Below are positions 6,358-13,611 of a stretch of 19,342 bases of DNA, one piece after another. Position numbers and translations under genes: made by a program. The stretch comes from UBA1189 sp045612925 (GTDB lineage: Bacteria; Bacteroidota; Bacteroidia; Bacteroidales; Bacteroidaceae). Numbering within the stretch: the first letter of the stretch is position 1; each line of letters begins with the position of its first letter. The stretch is taken from NCBI GenBank assembly GCA_045612925.1, contig JAZKZX010000047.1, positions 1 to 19,342 of the forward strand, read 5' to 3'. Below the pieces are notes generated by a model. That model did not search any database. It worked only from the letters and a program-made list of their open reading frames with translations, and was not told the origin of the DNA.

Positions 6358-6388
6358 TCGGTGCAATGACATACCGCCACTGCACCGA
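6358..6388 (-). terminator. Probable sulfatase terminator
   Basis: An 8-bp stem TCGGTGCA/TGCACCGA (6358-6365 with 6381-6388) with a 15-nt loop lies 26 bp past the sulfatase stop. On the minus strand it is followed by ACCTTTGTTTG. The T run is broken, so confidence is moderate. Confidence 0.5.
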
Positions 6389-6413
6389 GCCTTCATCGTA
6401 TCGCTCTACCCTA

Positions 6414-7946
6414 TCACTGCGGCAGGGTAAGGTTTCTAAACTTGGCGATGTCGCTATCGGTATGCTCGCGCAGGAGGATCTCCTTCATCTGCGCTACCAC
6501 CTCGGGATATTGAGCGGCGAGGTCGTTGTCCTCGTGCAGGTCGGTAGCGAGGTCGTAGAGCTTGCATGTACCCCTGTTCACCACGAGCTTCCAGTTGCCC
6601 ATGCGTAGAGCCATCATGTCTGTCTCGTGGAACTCCCAGTAGAGAAACTCGTGCTGCTCCTGTGTGCCCTCGCCCAGCATGGTGGGAGCAAAGGAGATGC
6701 CATCGAAGAACTCCTTACCCTCTTTCACCAGTCGGGGGTTAGAGTATCTCTCCACATAGTTGTCGATGCCTGCCACCTCGCAGAATGTGGGCATGAGGTC
6801 GTAGAATGCCAGTTGGTGATCGTTGACCGTGCCAGCCTCGATCTGTCCGGGCCACCATGCGATGAAGGGCACGCGGATGCCGCCTTCGTGTGTCGAGCGC
6901 TTGGTACCTTGCAGGAGTTTCTCGGTGTTGAAGAATGCCGGGTCGGCACCACCCTCTTGGTGAGGGCCGTTGTCGCTGGTGAAGATGACGAGTGTGTTCT
7001 TATCGAGTCCCTTGCTGCGCAAGAGGTCGAGGACTTCGCCCACATGCTTATCGAGTCGTGTCACCATGGCGGCAAACTGCTGGTGCCCCACATCAGTGGG
7101 GTTGTAGCGCGAGCCTTGGTCTCCGCCATAGGTCTTCTCTACGCAGAAGGCTCCTTGATAAGCCTTGAAGATAGAGTCTTCGGGCTGTGCCAGTTCGGCA
7201 TGGGGCAGCGTGTAGGTGAGCACACCGAAGAAGGGCTTGTCGGGGGTCTGCTCATCGATCCACTTCATGGCACGCTGATGTATGAGGTCGGCCGAGTAGT
7301 CCTTACGCTTCTTGTACTCGGGGCCATACATGGGGTAGTCGATGTTCCCCGTGAGCACTTCACGACGCACATCATCGTCCTTGCCTCGGGTATAGGCATT
7401 GAGGAAGTTGGGATAGTAGAGGTGAGCCTGGAACTGGCATATGTAGCCGTAGTACTCGTCGATGCCTCGTGTGTGCGGTGTCGAGATAGAGCCCTCGTAG
7501 CCACCGGCCCACTTACCAAACATACCTGTGGTGTAGCCATTGTCTTTCATGATCTCGGGGAGGATGACATGAGCCGTATCGTAGGGTTCCTGTCCTGCCT
7601 GCGAGTAGTCATTGTTGTTGCCATACTTGATGCTACCGCTCCAGTACTCGTTATTGCCGCGCACCTTGGTGTGACCCGTGTGTTGTCCGGTCATGAACGA
7701 TGCTCTCGAGGGGGCACTCACGGGGCTACCGGCATAGGCTTGGGTGAAGCGCATGCCTTCGCGAGCCATGCGGTCGAGGTTAGGCGTGCTGATATACTCT
7801 TGTCCGTAGCAGCCCACATCGGCATATCCGAGGTCGTCGCACATGATGTAGATGATGTTGGGGCGCTGCTCTTGCGCCTGCAGAGCGTTGATGCCCGGGG
7901 CAGCTGCCAATCCGCAGCCAAGGAGGAGCCATTGCTTGTTGTCCAT
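6414..7946 (-). CDS. Secreted sulfatase, serine-type (S1 family)
   Basis: Hydrolyses sulfate esters, in gut and oral Bacteroidales typically on host or dietary sulfated glycans; the substrate cannot be told from sequence. The 510-aa protein starts with a signal-peptide-like segment (about 1-25, likely cut near ALQAQ). RPNIIYIMCDDLGYADVGCYG (28-48) carries metal-binding Asp37/Asp38. The sulfatase signature is S77-A-P-S-R81, so the residue converted to formylglycine is serine. Maturation therefore needs the anaerobic radical-SAM enzyme anSME, which is not in this window. TSDNGPH and GTKRSTHEGGIRVP further on supply the remaining metal and sulfate ligands, and MALRMGNWKLV is the usual C-terminal subdomain strand. 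The gene lies 22 bp downstream of a broken secreted-protein gene and was probably co-transcribed with it. No SusC/SusD genes adjoin it. Confidence 0.92.
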   Translation of the reverse strand: MDNKQWLLLGCGLAAAPGINALQAQEQRPNIIYIMCDDLGYADVGCYGQEYISTPNLDRMAREGMRFTQAYAGSPVSAPSRASFMTGQHTGHTKVRGNNEYWSGSIKYGNNNDYSQAGQEPYDTAHVILPEIMKDNGYTTGMFGKWAGGYEGSISTPHTRGIDEYYGYICQFQAHLYYPNFLNAYTRGKDDDVRREVLTGNIDYPMYGPEYKKRKDYSADLIHQRAMKWIDEQTPDKPFFGVLTYTLPHAELAQPEDSIFKAYQGAFCVEKTYGGDQGSRYNPTDVGHQQFAAMVTRLDKHVGEVLDLLRSKGLDKNTLVIFTSDNGPHQEGGADPAFFNTEKLLQGTKRSTHEGGIRVPFIAWWPGQIEAGTVNDHQLAFYDLMPTFCEVAGIDNYVERYSNPRLVKEGKEFFDGISFAPTMLGEGTQEQHEFLYWEFHETDMMALRMGNWKLVVNRGTCKLYDLATDLHEDNDLAAQYPEVVAQMKEILLREHTDSDIAKFRNLTLPQ

Positions 7947-7968
7947 AGTCGTATATAGGGTGTTATGA

Positions 7969-8119
7969 TTATTTATTGAGATATATTTTCACATTCTTGT
8001 ACGCATTTGCCGTAGTCACGTTCACGATGTAGATGCCTGGTGCCACACCAGCCACGGGCAGCGAATGAGGGTATGATGCTCGCCAAGGCAAGCAACAATA
8101 ACGAAAGTTTCTTCTTCAT
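7969..8119 (-). pseudogene. Remnant of a secreted protein: signal peptide joined out of frame to a C-terminal sorting-like tail
   Basis: From ATG 8119 the minus strand encodes a clear signal peptide, MKKKLSLLLLALASIIPSFA. The same frame then becomes non-hydrophobic filler and stops at 7973 (48 codons). One base over, the downstream part reads LPVAGVAPGIYIVNVTTANA followed by YKNVKIYLNK and a stop at 7969. That is typical of the C-terminal sorting or anchor tails of Bacteroidetes secreted proteins. The middle of the gene has been lost, leaving a +1 frame mismatch at about 8058-8062. It sits directly upstream of the sulfatase, so the parent may have been its operon partner. A real 48-aa peptide cannot be excluded. 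Confidence 0.7.
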
Positions 8120-8230
8120 GATATCACCTTATTTTTAGTTTCAGTGCAAATACACAAAAAAAAAATGAAAAGCATGCAAGTGAGCAAAACAGTCAGTAAG
8201 CACACACCCCTCCCTATGACCATAGAAACT

Positions 8231-8256
8231 GTTGGGGAGACTCACGCCTCCCCAAC
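8231..8256 (-). terminator. Hairpin downstream of the secreted-protein gene, possible terminator
   Basis: GTTGGGGAG (8231-8239) pairs perfectly with CTCCCCAAC (8248-8256) over an 8-nt loop. It lies about 160 bp past the stop of the gene at 8414. The T run is poor on both strands (minus: AGTTTCT). The rest of 8120-8413 holds only the dispersed repeat copy at 8380-8415 and an A run at 8156-8164. Confidence 0.4.
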
Positions 8257-8379
8257 AAACGATCACGAGAAAAAGTACAACTCTCGTGTACTATATCTTT
8301 TGCAACTAATCGCTTAAGATTTCGTCGATGGCAGAAGGGTTATTTTACAATAACTTTGACTTTCGTCTTAGTTGTTCAC

Positions 8380-8415
8380 GCTCGGCATAGATTAAGCAAG
8401 CTTATCTCTGCTCTC
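8380..8415. repeat. 36-bp dispersed repeat, copy 1
   Basis: This sequence, starting GCTCGGCATAGATTAAGC, recurs at 10405-10440 with one mismatch (35/36). It contains a near-palindromic centre, AGATTAAGC/GCTTATCT. Copy 1 abuts and just overlaps the stop codon of the gene at 8414. Confidence 0.75.
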
Positions 8416-9703
8416 ACTTAATCACAACTTTCTTACCGTTGACGATGTAGATGCCCTTTGTGGGGTTTTCTACGCGGCGACCTGCAAGGTCATAGATGAC
8501 TGTTGTCTGCTGAGCCTCAACACTCTCAACACCAGTGGGTCCCTCGGGAGCCACATACTCCTCTACGAGGAATGCAGAGCCCTGGTCATTGTCCCACCAA
8601 GACTTCAAAAAGCCATTTTGAGCATTCAAAAAATCGCCGCCATTGGGATACTTCAAACATACATTGCCGTCTACGCGTGAAGCTACAGCCATGAATGCAG
8701 TAGCATCAGCTACCTCGCCCAGCATAGCAAAACCATCGTTGAGAGAGGTAATAGCCTTGCCAGTCTTGCTCACTACCTTAAGACCCCATATGTCGCCTAC
8801 GAAGCCCCAGAGGTGTGCATCTGTATTCGCAACATCCTTATCGTCAGCCCACTCAACCTTACCGTCAGCAAGTGCCTCGATGTAGAAAAGTTTGTTAGCG
8901 CTTGTGTGATATCTTACATAGTACCATGTAGTGATGTGCTCTGCATCGGCAGCTACCTCGAAGGGGAGTTCACTTGTTTTGGTTAAAGTAATCTCTACGG
9001 TAGCGTCAGCAGTTACATTACCTGCGGGCTTATCAGCTGTCAGACCATAAGGCAGAGCCACTGCAAAGTCGGGATATGCACTGCCATCAGCAACAGTAGT
9101 TGTCTGACTAGCAATATCCTCGCCCTCGTACTTGAAGTTATAGACAACCTTGTATTTCACATAATTAATGCCAGTCATGTCATAGACATTCTGCACTGTC
9201 CACACACCAGTACCCGTATTGTAGGTATCACCATTGAAGTTAAACCACATAGAGTTATCCGTAAAAGCGATGCGCACATAATATGCGCCACCTGTAGCCT
9301 CGTCCTCATACACATTGGCACCTCCAAAGTTCTCAACACCTTGTCCTGCAGCAGAGGGTTTCACTGCATGAAACTGCGCCGCGTCGGCTAGTGTACCAAA
9401 AGTCTTGGTGTTCGACTTTTGCAGATAGTCATTCTCGCCATCACCCTTTGTGATGTAGTAGGCACCAGCAACGCCTTCAGTTACAGGTACCCAATAGAAA
9501 ATGATATCATTTGACAAATCTCCTGTACGGCCATTGACAGAGTGGTAGGTAGTGTAACTGGACTCCTGTGTACACTTGATGGCGATGGGCAACTTTGTGG
9601 TCACCGCATTAAGATCGTCAGCTGTAAGGCGCTTCTCCGGAGTCTGCGCTATGGCACCTAAAGAGAGGATTACCGAAGCGAGGAAAAGAGTAAATTTCTT
9701 CAT
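8414..9703 (-). CDS. Secreted or surface protein of unknown function with C-terminal sorting-like tail
   Basis: Not recognised as an enzyme. From ATG 9703 the 429-aa product begins with a signal peptide, MKKFTLFLASVILSLGAIAQ. The body is rich in aromatic residues, Thr, Asp and Gly, and looks all-beta. Two stretches share a 'YY(I/V)-x-NKLFYIEA...AHLWGF...' style that suggests duplicated lectin-like (possibly beta-trefoil) modules, roughly residues 75-150 and 255-385. A VVYNFKYEGEDIASQT segment between them looks like a small Ig/MucBP-like repeat. The end, VIYDLAGRRVENPTKGIYIV followed by NGKKVVIK, is the tail common on Prevotella-type secreted proteins and used for T9SS-type sorting or surface attachment. 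ATGs at 9709 and 9754-side codons exist, but 9703 gives the cleanest signal peptide. It is a single gene with a -7 element at 9775-9782. Confidence 0.8.
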   Translation of the reverse strand: MKKFTLFLASVILSLGAIAQTPEKRLTADDLNAVTTKLPIAIKCTQESSYTTYHSVNGRTGDLSNDIIFYWVPVTEGVAGAYYITKGDGENDYLQKSNTKTFGTLADAAQFHAVKPSAAGQGVENFGGANVYEDEATGGAYYVRIAFTDNSMWFNFNGDTYNTGTGVWTVQNVYDMTGINYVKYKVVYNFKYEGEDIASQTTTVADGSAYPDFAVALPYGLTADKPAGNVTADATVEITLTKTSELPFEVAADAEHITTWYYVRYHTSANKLFYIEALADGKVEWADDKDVANTDAHLWGFVGDIWGLKVVSKTGKAITSLNDGFAMLGEVADATAFMAVASRVDGNVCLKYPNGGDFLNAQNGFLKSWWDNDQGSAFLVEEYVAPEGPTGVESVEAQQTTVIYDLAGRRVENPTKGIYIVNGKKVVIK

Positions 9704-9774
9704 AAGCATTAATTTCTTTAAGTTAGTATTAATATTGTTTATTGTTTTGCCCAATCATTAACGATTTGCATCTG

Positions 9775-9782
9775 CAAATTTA
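9775..9782 (-). promoter_or_regulatory. -7 element of the secreted-protein gene
   Basis: The minus strand reads TAAATTTG, an exact TAnnTTTG match 71 bp before ATG 9703. A TTTG lies 24 bp upstream (9807-9810), slightly further than the usual 19-21. Confidence 0.6.
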
Positions 9783-9972
9783 CAAAAACTTTTTTTACAC
9801 AACTAACAAAAATGCGGATTATTTTTTTCGCAATCGCGGCATGTAGAAGCCAGCAAGGGCACTCCCGGGGCAGACTCCTCTGTAGCAGTCAAAAACCCAA
9901 TCCGTATGGGTAAGCAAGTGTTAAAAAACAAGCCCTAAAAGAGTCAACCTTTTTCAGGAAAAGACAGCAATA

Positions 9973-10159
9973 GGTAGACAGTAGACAGTAGACAATTAAT
10001 TTGCTCTCTCCAAGAAAATACTAAAATAATATGGTGTAAAAATTCATATCTATATATAAGTTATATATATATAACTAATATAGAGATATGCCTTATAATA
10101 ATAGTGCATACTCGGCAGCGATACAGCGCAAGGTATCTGTCTACTGTCTACTGTCTACC
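9973..10159. repeat. Inverted-repeat element with (GTAGACA)3 ends and an AT-rich palindromic core
   Basis: The left end 9973-9994 is G plus three tandem GTAGACA heptamers. The right end 10138-10159 is its exact 22-bp reverse complement. Between them, 10046-10089 is a 44-bp imperfect AT palindrome centred on a perfect 18-bp one, AGTTATATATATATAACT (10059-10076). There is no coding capacity and no clear target-site duplication at the ends. Confidence 0.8.
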
Positions 10160-10302
10160 CCCTCGTGGCGCACACGCATAATGCGCGTATCCCCCGAGCC
10201 AGCGAGTTACGCTCGGGATTTCAGTCAACGCGCCAGCCGAAGCAGACGATAAGGAAAATCGTACAGGCTCTGGGATGCCCATTTTGAGGCTTTTTCTGCG
10301 CG
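10160..10302. other. Intergenic stretch, one hairpin seen
   Basis: Contains CCCGAGC (10193-10199) pairing perfectly with GCTCGGG (10211-10217) over an 11-nt loop. I see no gene, promoter or RNA family I can name here. Confidence 0.5.
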
Positions 10303-10575
10303 GCTTGTTTTAGGAGTTTAGGAGTTAAGGAGTGACGCTTCGCTTAGGAGTGAAGACAATAGTCTGTTCGCGGAAGAAACATTTAACTTTGTTGATACCG
10401 CGATGCTCGGCATAGATTAAGCGAGCTTATCTCTGCTCTCGCGTAATTGCGGTATTGTCTGTACTCCTTCACTCCTATACTCCTTTACTCCTAAAAACTC
10501 TCCTTTACTCCTCTACTCCTTTACTCCAAAAACGAACCTTCCTTAACTCCTAAAACAAGCGAAGCGGAAAACTCC
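10303..10575. repeat. AGGAGT/ACTCCT repeat element, copy A (downstream of lon)
   Basis: The left half has tandem TAGGAGT-type units (10311-10352). The right half has tandem ACTCCT units (about 10460-10575), so the element can fold into one large imperfect hairpin. The first 71 nt (10303-10373) match 13373-13443 with 6 mismatches (65/71). Inside, ATACCGCGAT (10395-10404) pairs with ATTGCGGTAT (10446-10455), enclosing dispersed repeat copy 2. Confidence 0.8.
10405..10440. repeat. 36-bp dispersed repeat, copy 2
   Basis: 35/36 identical to 8380-8415 in the same orientation. This copy is enclosed by a 10-bp inverted repeat (10395-10404 with 10446-10455) in the middle of the AGGAGT/ACTCCT element. 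Confidence 0.75.
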
Positions 10576-10607
10576 TAAACTCCTAATAAAGAAGTCTTTG
10601 CGAAAAG

Positions 10608-10637
10608 AACTTTGCAGAACTTTGCAGAACTTTGCAG
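10608..10637. repeat. Three tandem copies of AACTTTGCAG
   Basis: The 10-bp unit repeats exactly at 10608, 10618 and 10628. Each unit contains CTTTGCA, resembling the 3' half of a -7 box. It lies just upstream of the promoter-like TATCTTTG at 10666. Confidence 0.8.
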
Positions 10638-10665
10638 TAAGTCGGAATGCAAAAAATAGATGTCG

Positions 10666-10673
10666 TATCTTTG
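10666..10673 (+). promoter_or_regulatory. Orphan -7 element pointing toward the lon 3' end
   Basis: TATCTTTG is an exact and preferred form of TAnnTTTG. No TTTG lies 19-21 bp upstream. A transcript from about 10680 would run through a structured, GC-rich 100-nt stretch to the hairpin at 10776-10801, or on into lon antisense. No plausible protein follows. Confidence 0.5.
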
Positions 10674-10775
10674 CACCGAACAACACGACGAGGGAGGCCT
10701 CCTCGCTGACCGAAGGACGAGATGACATGGCATGGGCGGGGTGCCAGCTCATCGACGACCGGAGGAAAAAGACGA

Positions 10776-10801
10776 AGGGCCACCCTGACAGGTAGCCCTT
10801 T
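10776..10801 (-). terminator. Probable lon terminator
   Basis: AAGGGC-ACC pairs with GGT-GCCCTT (one C/A mismatch, 6-nt loop) about 50 bp past the lon stop. On the minus strand it is followed by CGTCTTTTTCC. The plus-strand tail (TTTGACATTATT) is weaker but could end a short transcript from 10666. Confidence 0.6.
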
Positions 10802-10850
10802 GACATTATTACCATTTACACGACAGTGGCTCGGGAGGGAGGAGAGCCGC

Positions 10851-13334
10851 TCACTTTGCCACCTTGTCGGGTGCGGGGATATCGAAGGTCATGGGGTGGG
10901 CGACCTTCTCGGCGAGGAGGGCAATGCCCCACACCTCCTGTATGTCCTTCACATAGTGGAAGGTGAGGCCAGTGAGGTACATGTCGGGGATCTCCTCGAT
11001 ATTGCGGCGGTTCTCCTCGCAGAGGATGATCTCCTTGATGCCGGCACGCTTGGCGGCGAGGATCTTCTCCTTGATGCCGCCCACGGGGAGCACCTTGCCG
11101 CGCAGGCTGATCTCACCGGTCATGGCGAGGTTGGCCTTCACCTTGCGCTGGGTGAGCGCCGAGGCGAGCGAGGTGGCCATGGTGATGCCTGCCGAGGGGC
11201 CGTCCTTGGGCACTGCGCCTTCGGGGACATGGATGTGGATGTTCCAGTTGTCGAACACCTCGTAGTTGATGTCGAGCAGCGAGGCGTGAGCCTTGATATA
11301 CTCGAGGGCGAGCATGGCCGACTCCTTCATGACATCGCCCAGGTTGCCCGTGAGGGTGAGCTTGCCGCCCTTGCCGCGGCTGAGGCTGGTCTCTACGAAG
11401 AGTATCTCGCCACCTACGGCGGTCCACGCGAGACCTGTCACCACACCAGCATAGTCGTTGCCCTGGTAGCGGTCGCGCGAATACTCTTGCACACCGAGGA
11501 GCTCGCGCAGGTGGGCAGGCTTCACGGTGGTATGGCTGTAGTAGCCGTTGGTGGCGTAGCTGCATGCGAGGCGACGGTAGATCTTGCCTATCTTCTTATC
11601 TAACTCGCGCACGCCCGACTCTCGGGTGTAGTTCTCGACCACTGCCTCGAGGGTCTTCTTGTCTATCTTGATCTCGCGCTTCTTGATGCCGTTGGCCTCC
11701 TCCTGCTTGGGTACGAGGTGCTTGCGGGCGATCTCGACCTTCTCCTCGGTGAGGTAGCCGCTCACCTCGATGAGCTCCATACGGTCGAGCAGCGGGGCGG
11801 GAATGTTACCTATATTGTTGGCCGTGGCGATGAACATCACATTGGAGAGGTCGTAGTCGACATCGAGGAAGTTGTCGTGGAAGGCATTGTTCTGCTCGGG
11901 GTCGAGCACCTCGAGGAGCGCCGATGAGGGGTCGCCATTGTGGTTGGCCTGCGATACCTTGTCTATCTCGTCGAGGATGAAGACGGGGTTTGACGAGCCC
12001 GCCTTGGCCAAGCTCTTGATGATGCGGCCGGGCATGGCACCGATGTAGGTCTTGCGGTGTCCGCGTATCTCGGCCTCGTCGTGCACGCCGCCCAGCGACA
12101 CACGCACATACTGGCGCTTCAGGGCGGTGGCGATGGAGCGGCCGAGCGAGGTCTTACCCACTCCGGGAGGGCCATAGAGGCAGAGGATGGGCGACTTGAG
12201 GTCACCGCGCATCTTGAGCACGGCAAGGTGTTCGAGGATGCGTTCCTTGACCTTCTCGAGGCCGTAGTGGTCGCGGTCGAGCACACGACGGGCATTCTGC
12301 AGATCAAGATTATCAGTGGTATACTCACCCCAGGGGAGACCTACCATCACCTGCAGGTAGTTGAGCTGCACATTATAGTCGGGCGATTGGGGGTTGATGC
12401 GCTCGAGCTTGAGCACCTCCTTCTCGAAGGTGTCGGCCACCTCCTTGGTCCATTTCTTCTTGCTGGCCTTGCCGCGCAGTTCGGCAATGTCCTGATCCTG
12501 CACGCTACCACCCAGCTCGTCCTGGATGTTCTTCAATTGTTGTTGCAAGAAGTACTCGCGCTGCTGCTGGTCGAGATCCTCACGAGTACGCATCTGTATG
12601 CTCGCCTTGAGGTCGGCAAGCTGCACCTCGCGGTTGAGGATAGAGAGCAGGCGGGTAGCACGCTCTTGCAACGAATCTTCCTGGAGGAGCTGTATCTTCT
12701 CCTTGATGTCGAAGGGGAGGTTTGAGCATACGAAGTTGACGAGGAAGATACCATTGTTGATATTCTTGATGGCAAAGGCGGTATCGGGCTGCAACTCCTC
12801 GGAGGTTTTGATGTAGCGTACGGCAAGGTCCTTGCAGCTGTCTGCCGTAGCCTTAAACTCGCGGTTATTGCGACGGGGCAGCTGTTCGCTGAGCATCTCG
12901 GTCTCGCCCATGAGGTAGGGGCGCGACGACACGATGTTCGTGAGGCGCAGACGCTGCATGCCCTGGAGGATGACGGTGGTGGTCTGGTCGGGCATCTCGA
13001 AGATGCGTACCACACGGGCTGCGGTGCCTACCTCGTAGAGGTCTTTCTGTTGCGGCTCTTCGGTCTCGGCCGAGCGCTGGCAGAAGACACCGATGGCCTT
13101 CTCCTGCTTGAAGGCGTCCTTGACGAGGCGTAGCGAGCTCTTGCGCCCTACCGACACGGGCAGCATGATGCCGGGAAACAGCACCATATTGCGCAAAGGC
13201 AGGATAGCCAACACGGCATCGAGGGGCGTATCGAAGAGAGACTCCTCATTGCCTTCGTAGTCGGCGATGAGGGAGATGGTGTGGCCGGTCTCTGCCGGCT
13301 CTTCAGTATCAAAATATAGTTTGCTTTTAATCAT
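10851..13334 (-). CDS. lon: ATP-dependent protease La
   Basis: Cytoplasmic AAA+ serine-lysine protease that degrades misfolded and regulatory proteins. The 827-aa protein has the full LonA layout. An N-terminal substrate-binding domain (about 40-250, starting LPLRNMVLFPGIMLPV) leads to the AAA+ module with Walker A GPPGVGKT at 388-395 and Walker B FILDEID at 452-458. The protease domain carries KDGPSAG with catalytic Ser714 and GGIKEK with catalytic Lys757, spaced 43 residues apart as in E. coli. A charged segment at about 265-300 is the usual coiled-coil linker. Start ATG 13334 is preceded by ACGACT, also seen before the sulfatase ATG. No TAnnTTTG box is obvious in the 277-bp gap upstream, which is filled by a repeat element; copies of that element lie on both sides of the gene. 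Confidence 0.98.
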   Translation of the reverse strand: MIKSKLYFDTEEPAETGHTISLIADYEGNEESLFDTPLDAVLAILPLRNMVLFPGIMLPVSVGRKSSLRLVKDAFKQEKAIGVFCQRSAETEEPQQKDLYEVGTAARVVRIFEMPDQTTTVILQGMQRLRLTNIVSSRPYLMGETEMLSEQLPRRNNREFKATADSCKDLAVRYIKTSEELQPDTAFAIKNINNGIFLVNFVCSNLPFDIKEKIQLLQEDSLQERATRLLSILNREVQLADLKASIQMRTREDLDQQQREYFLQQQLKNIQDELGGSVQDQDIAELRGKASKKKWTKEVADTFEKEVLKLERINPQSPDYNVQLNYLQVMVGLPWGEYTTDNLDLQNARRVLDRDHYGLEKVKERILEHLAVLKMRGDLKSPILCLYGPPGVGKTSLGRSIATALKRQYVRVSLGGVHDEAEIRGHRKTYIGAMPGRIIKSLAKAGSSNPVFILDEIDKVSQANHNGDPSSALLEVLDPEQNNAFHDNFLDVDYDLSNVMFIATANNIGNIPAPLLDRMELIEVSGYLTEEKVEIARKHLVPKQEEANGIKKREIKIDKKTLEAVVENYTRESGVRELDKKIGKIYRRLACSYATNGYYSHTTVKPAHLRELLGVQEYSRDRYQGNDYAGVVTGLAWTAVGGEILFVETSLSRGKGGKLTLTGNLGDVMKESAMLALEYIKAHASLLDINYEVFDNWNIHIHVPEGAVPKDGPSAGITMATSLASALTQRKVKANLAMTGEISLRGKVLPVGGIKEKILAAKRAGIKEIILCEENRRNIEEIPDMYLTGLTFHYVKDIQEVWGIALLAEKVAHPMTFDIPAPDKVAK

Positions 13335-13351
13335 AGTCGTTTATTTCGGGG

Positions 13352-13611
13352 AGTTTAGAAGTTTTTCGCTTCGCTTGTTTTAGGAGTTTAGGAGTAAAGG
13401 AGTTACGCTTCGCTTAAGAGTATAGACGATAGTCTGTTCGCGGCTTATTTCGGGAGTGAAAGAGTTTAGGAGTTTGCGCTTCGCTTAGGAGTGTAGACGA
13501 TAGTCTGGTACATTTGTCTTTACTCCTTCACTCCTATACTCCTTTACTCCAAAAAACTCTCCTTACTCCTATACTCCTTTACTCCAAAAAACTCTTCTTC
13601 ACTCCTTAAGT
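13352..13611. repeat. AGGAGT/ACTCCT repeat element, copy B (upstream of lon)
   Basis: Same design as 10303-10575. TTTAGGAGT-type units on the left (13350-13500) include GCTTCGCTTA(A/G)GAGT(A/G)TAGACGATAGTCTG twice in degenerate form, and the right side is an ACTCCT array (13524-13610). Bases 13373-13443 match copy A at 65/71, an offset of exactly 3070 bp. It fills the whole lon-murD gap. Confidence 0.8.

Noticed and set aside
6627..7958. 443-codon open frame opposite the sulfatase
   Set aside because: Antisense to a sulfatase with all its motifs; no recognisable domain of its own.
10303..10575. CRISPR array
   Set aside because: The AGGAGT/ACTCCT units are very short (about 8-10 bp), without unique spacers, and switch orientation in mid-element. 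There are no cas genes.
10543..10815. Overlapping short open frames on both strands in the lon downstream gap
   Set aside because: They cross the ACTCCT array and the AACTTTGCAG tandem repeats and have no protein-like features.
13509..13516. TACATTTG as a plus-strand promoter inside repeat copy B
   Set aside because: Matches the -7 consensus but has no -33 partner and points into the ACTCCT array and the murD 3' end; probably chance.
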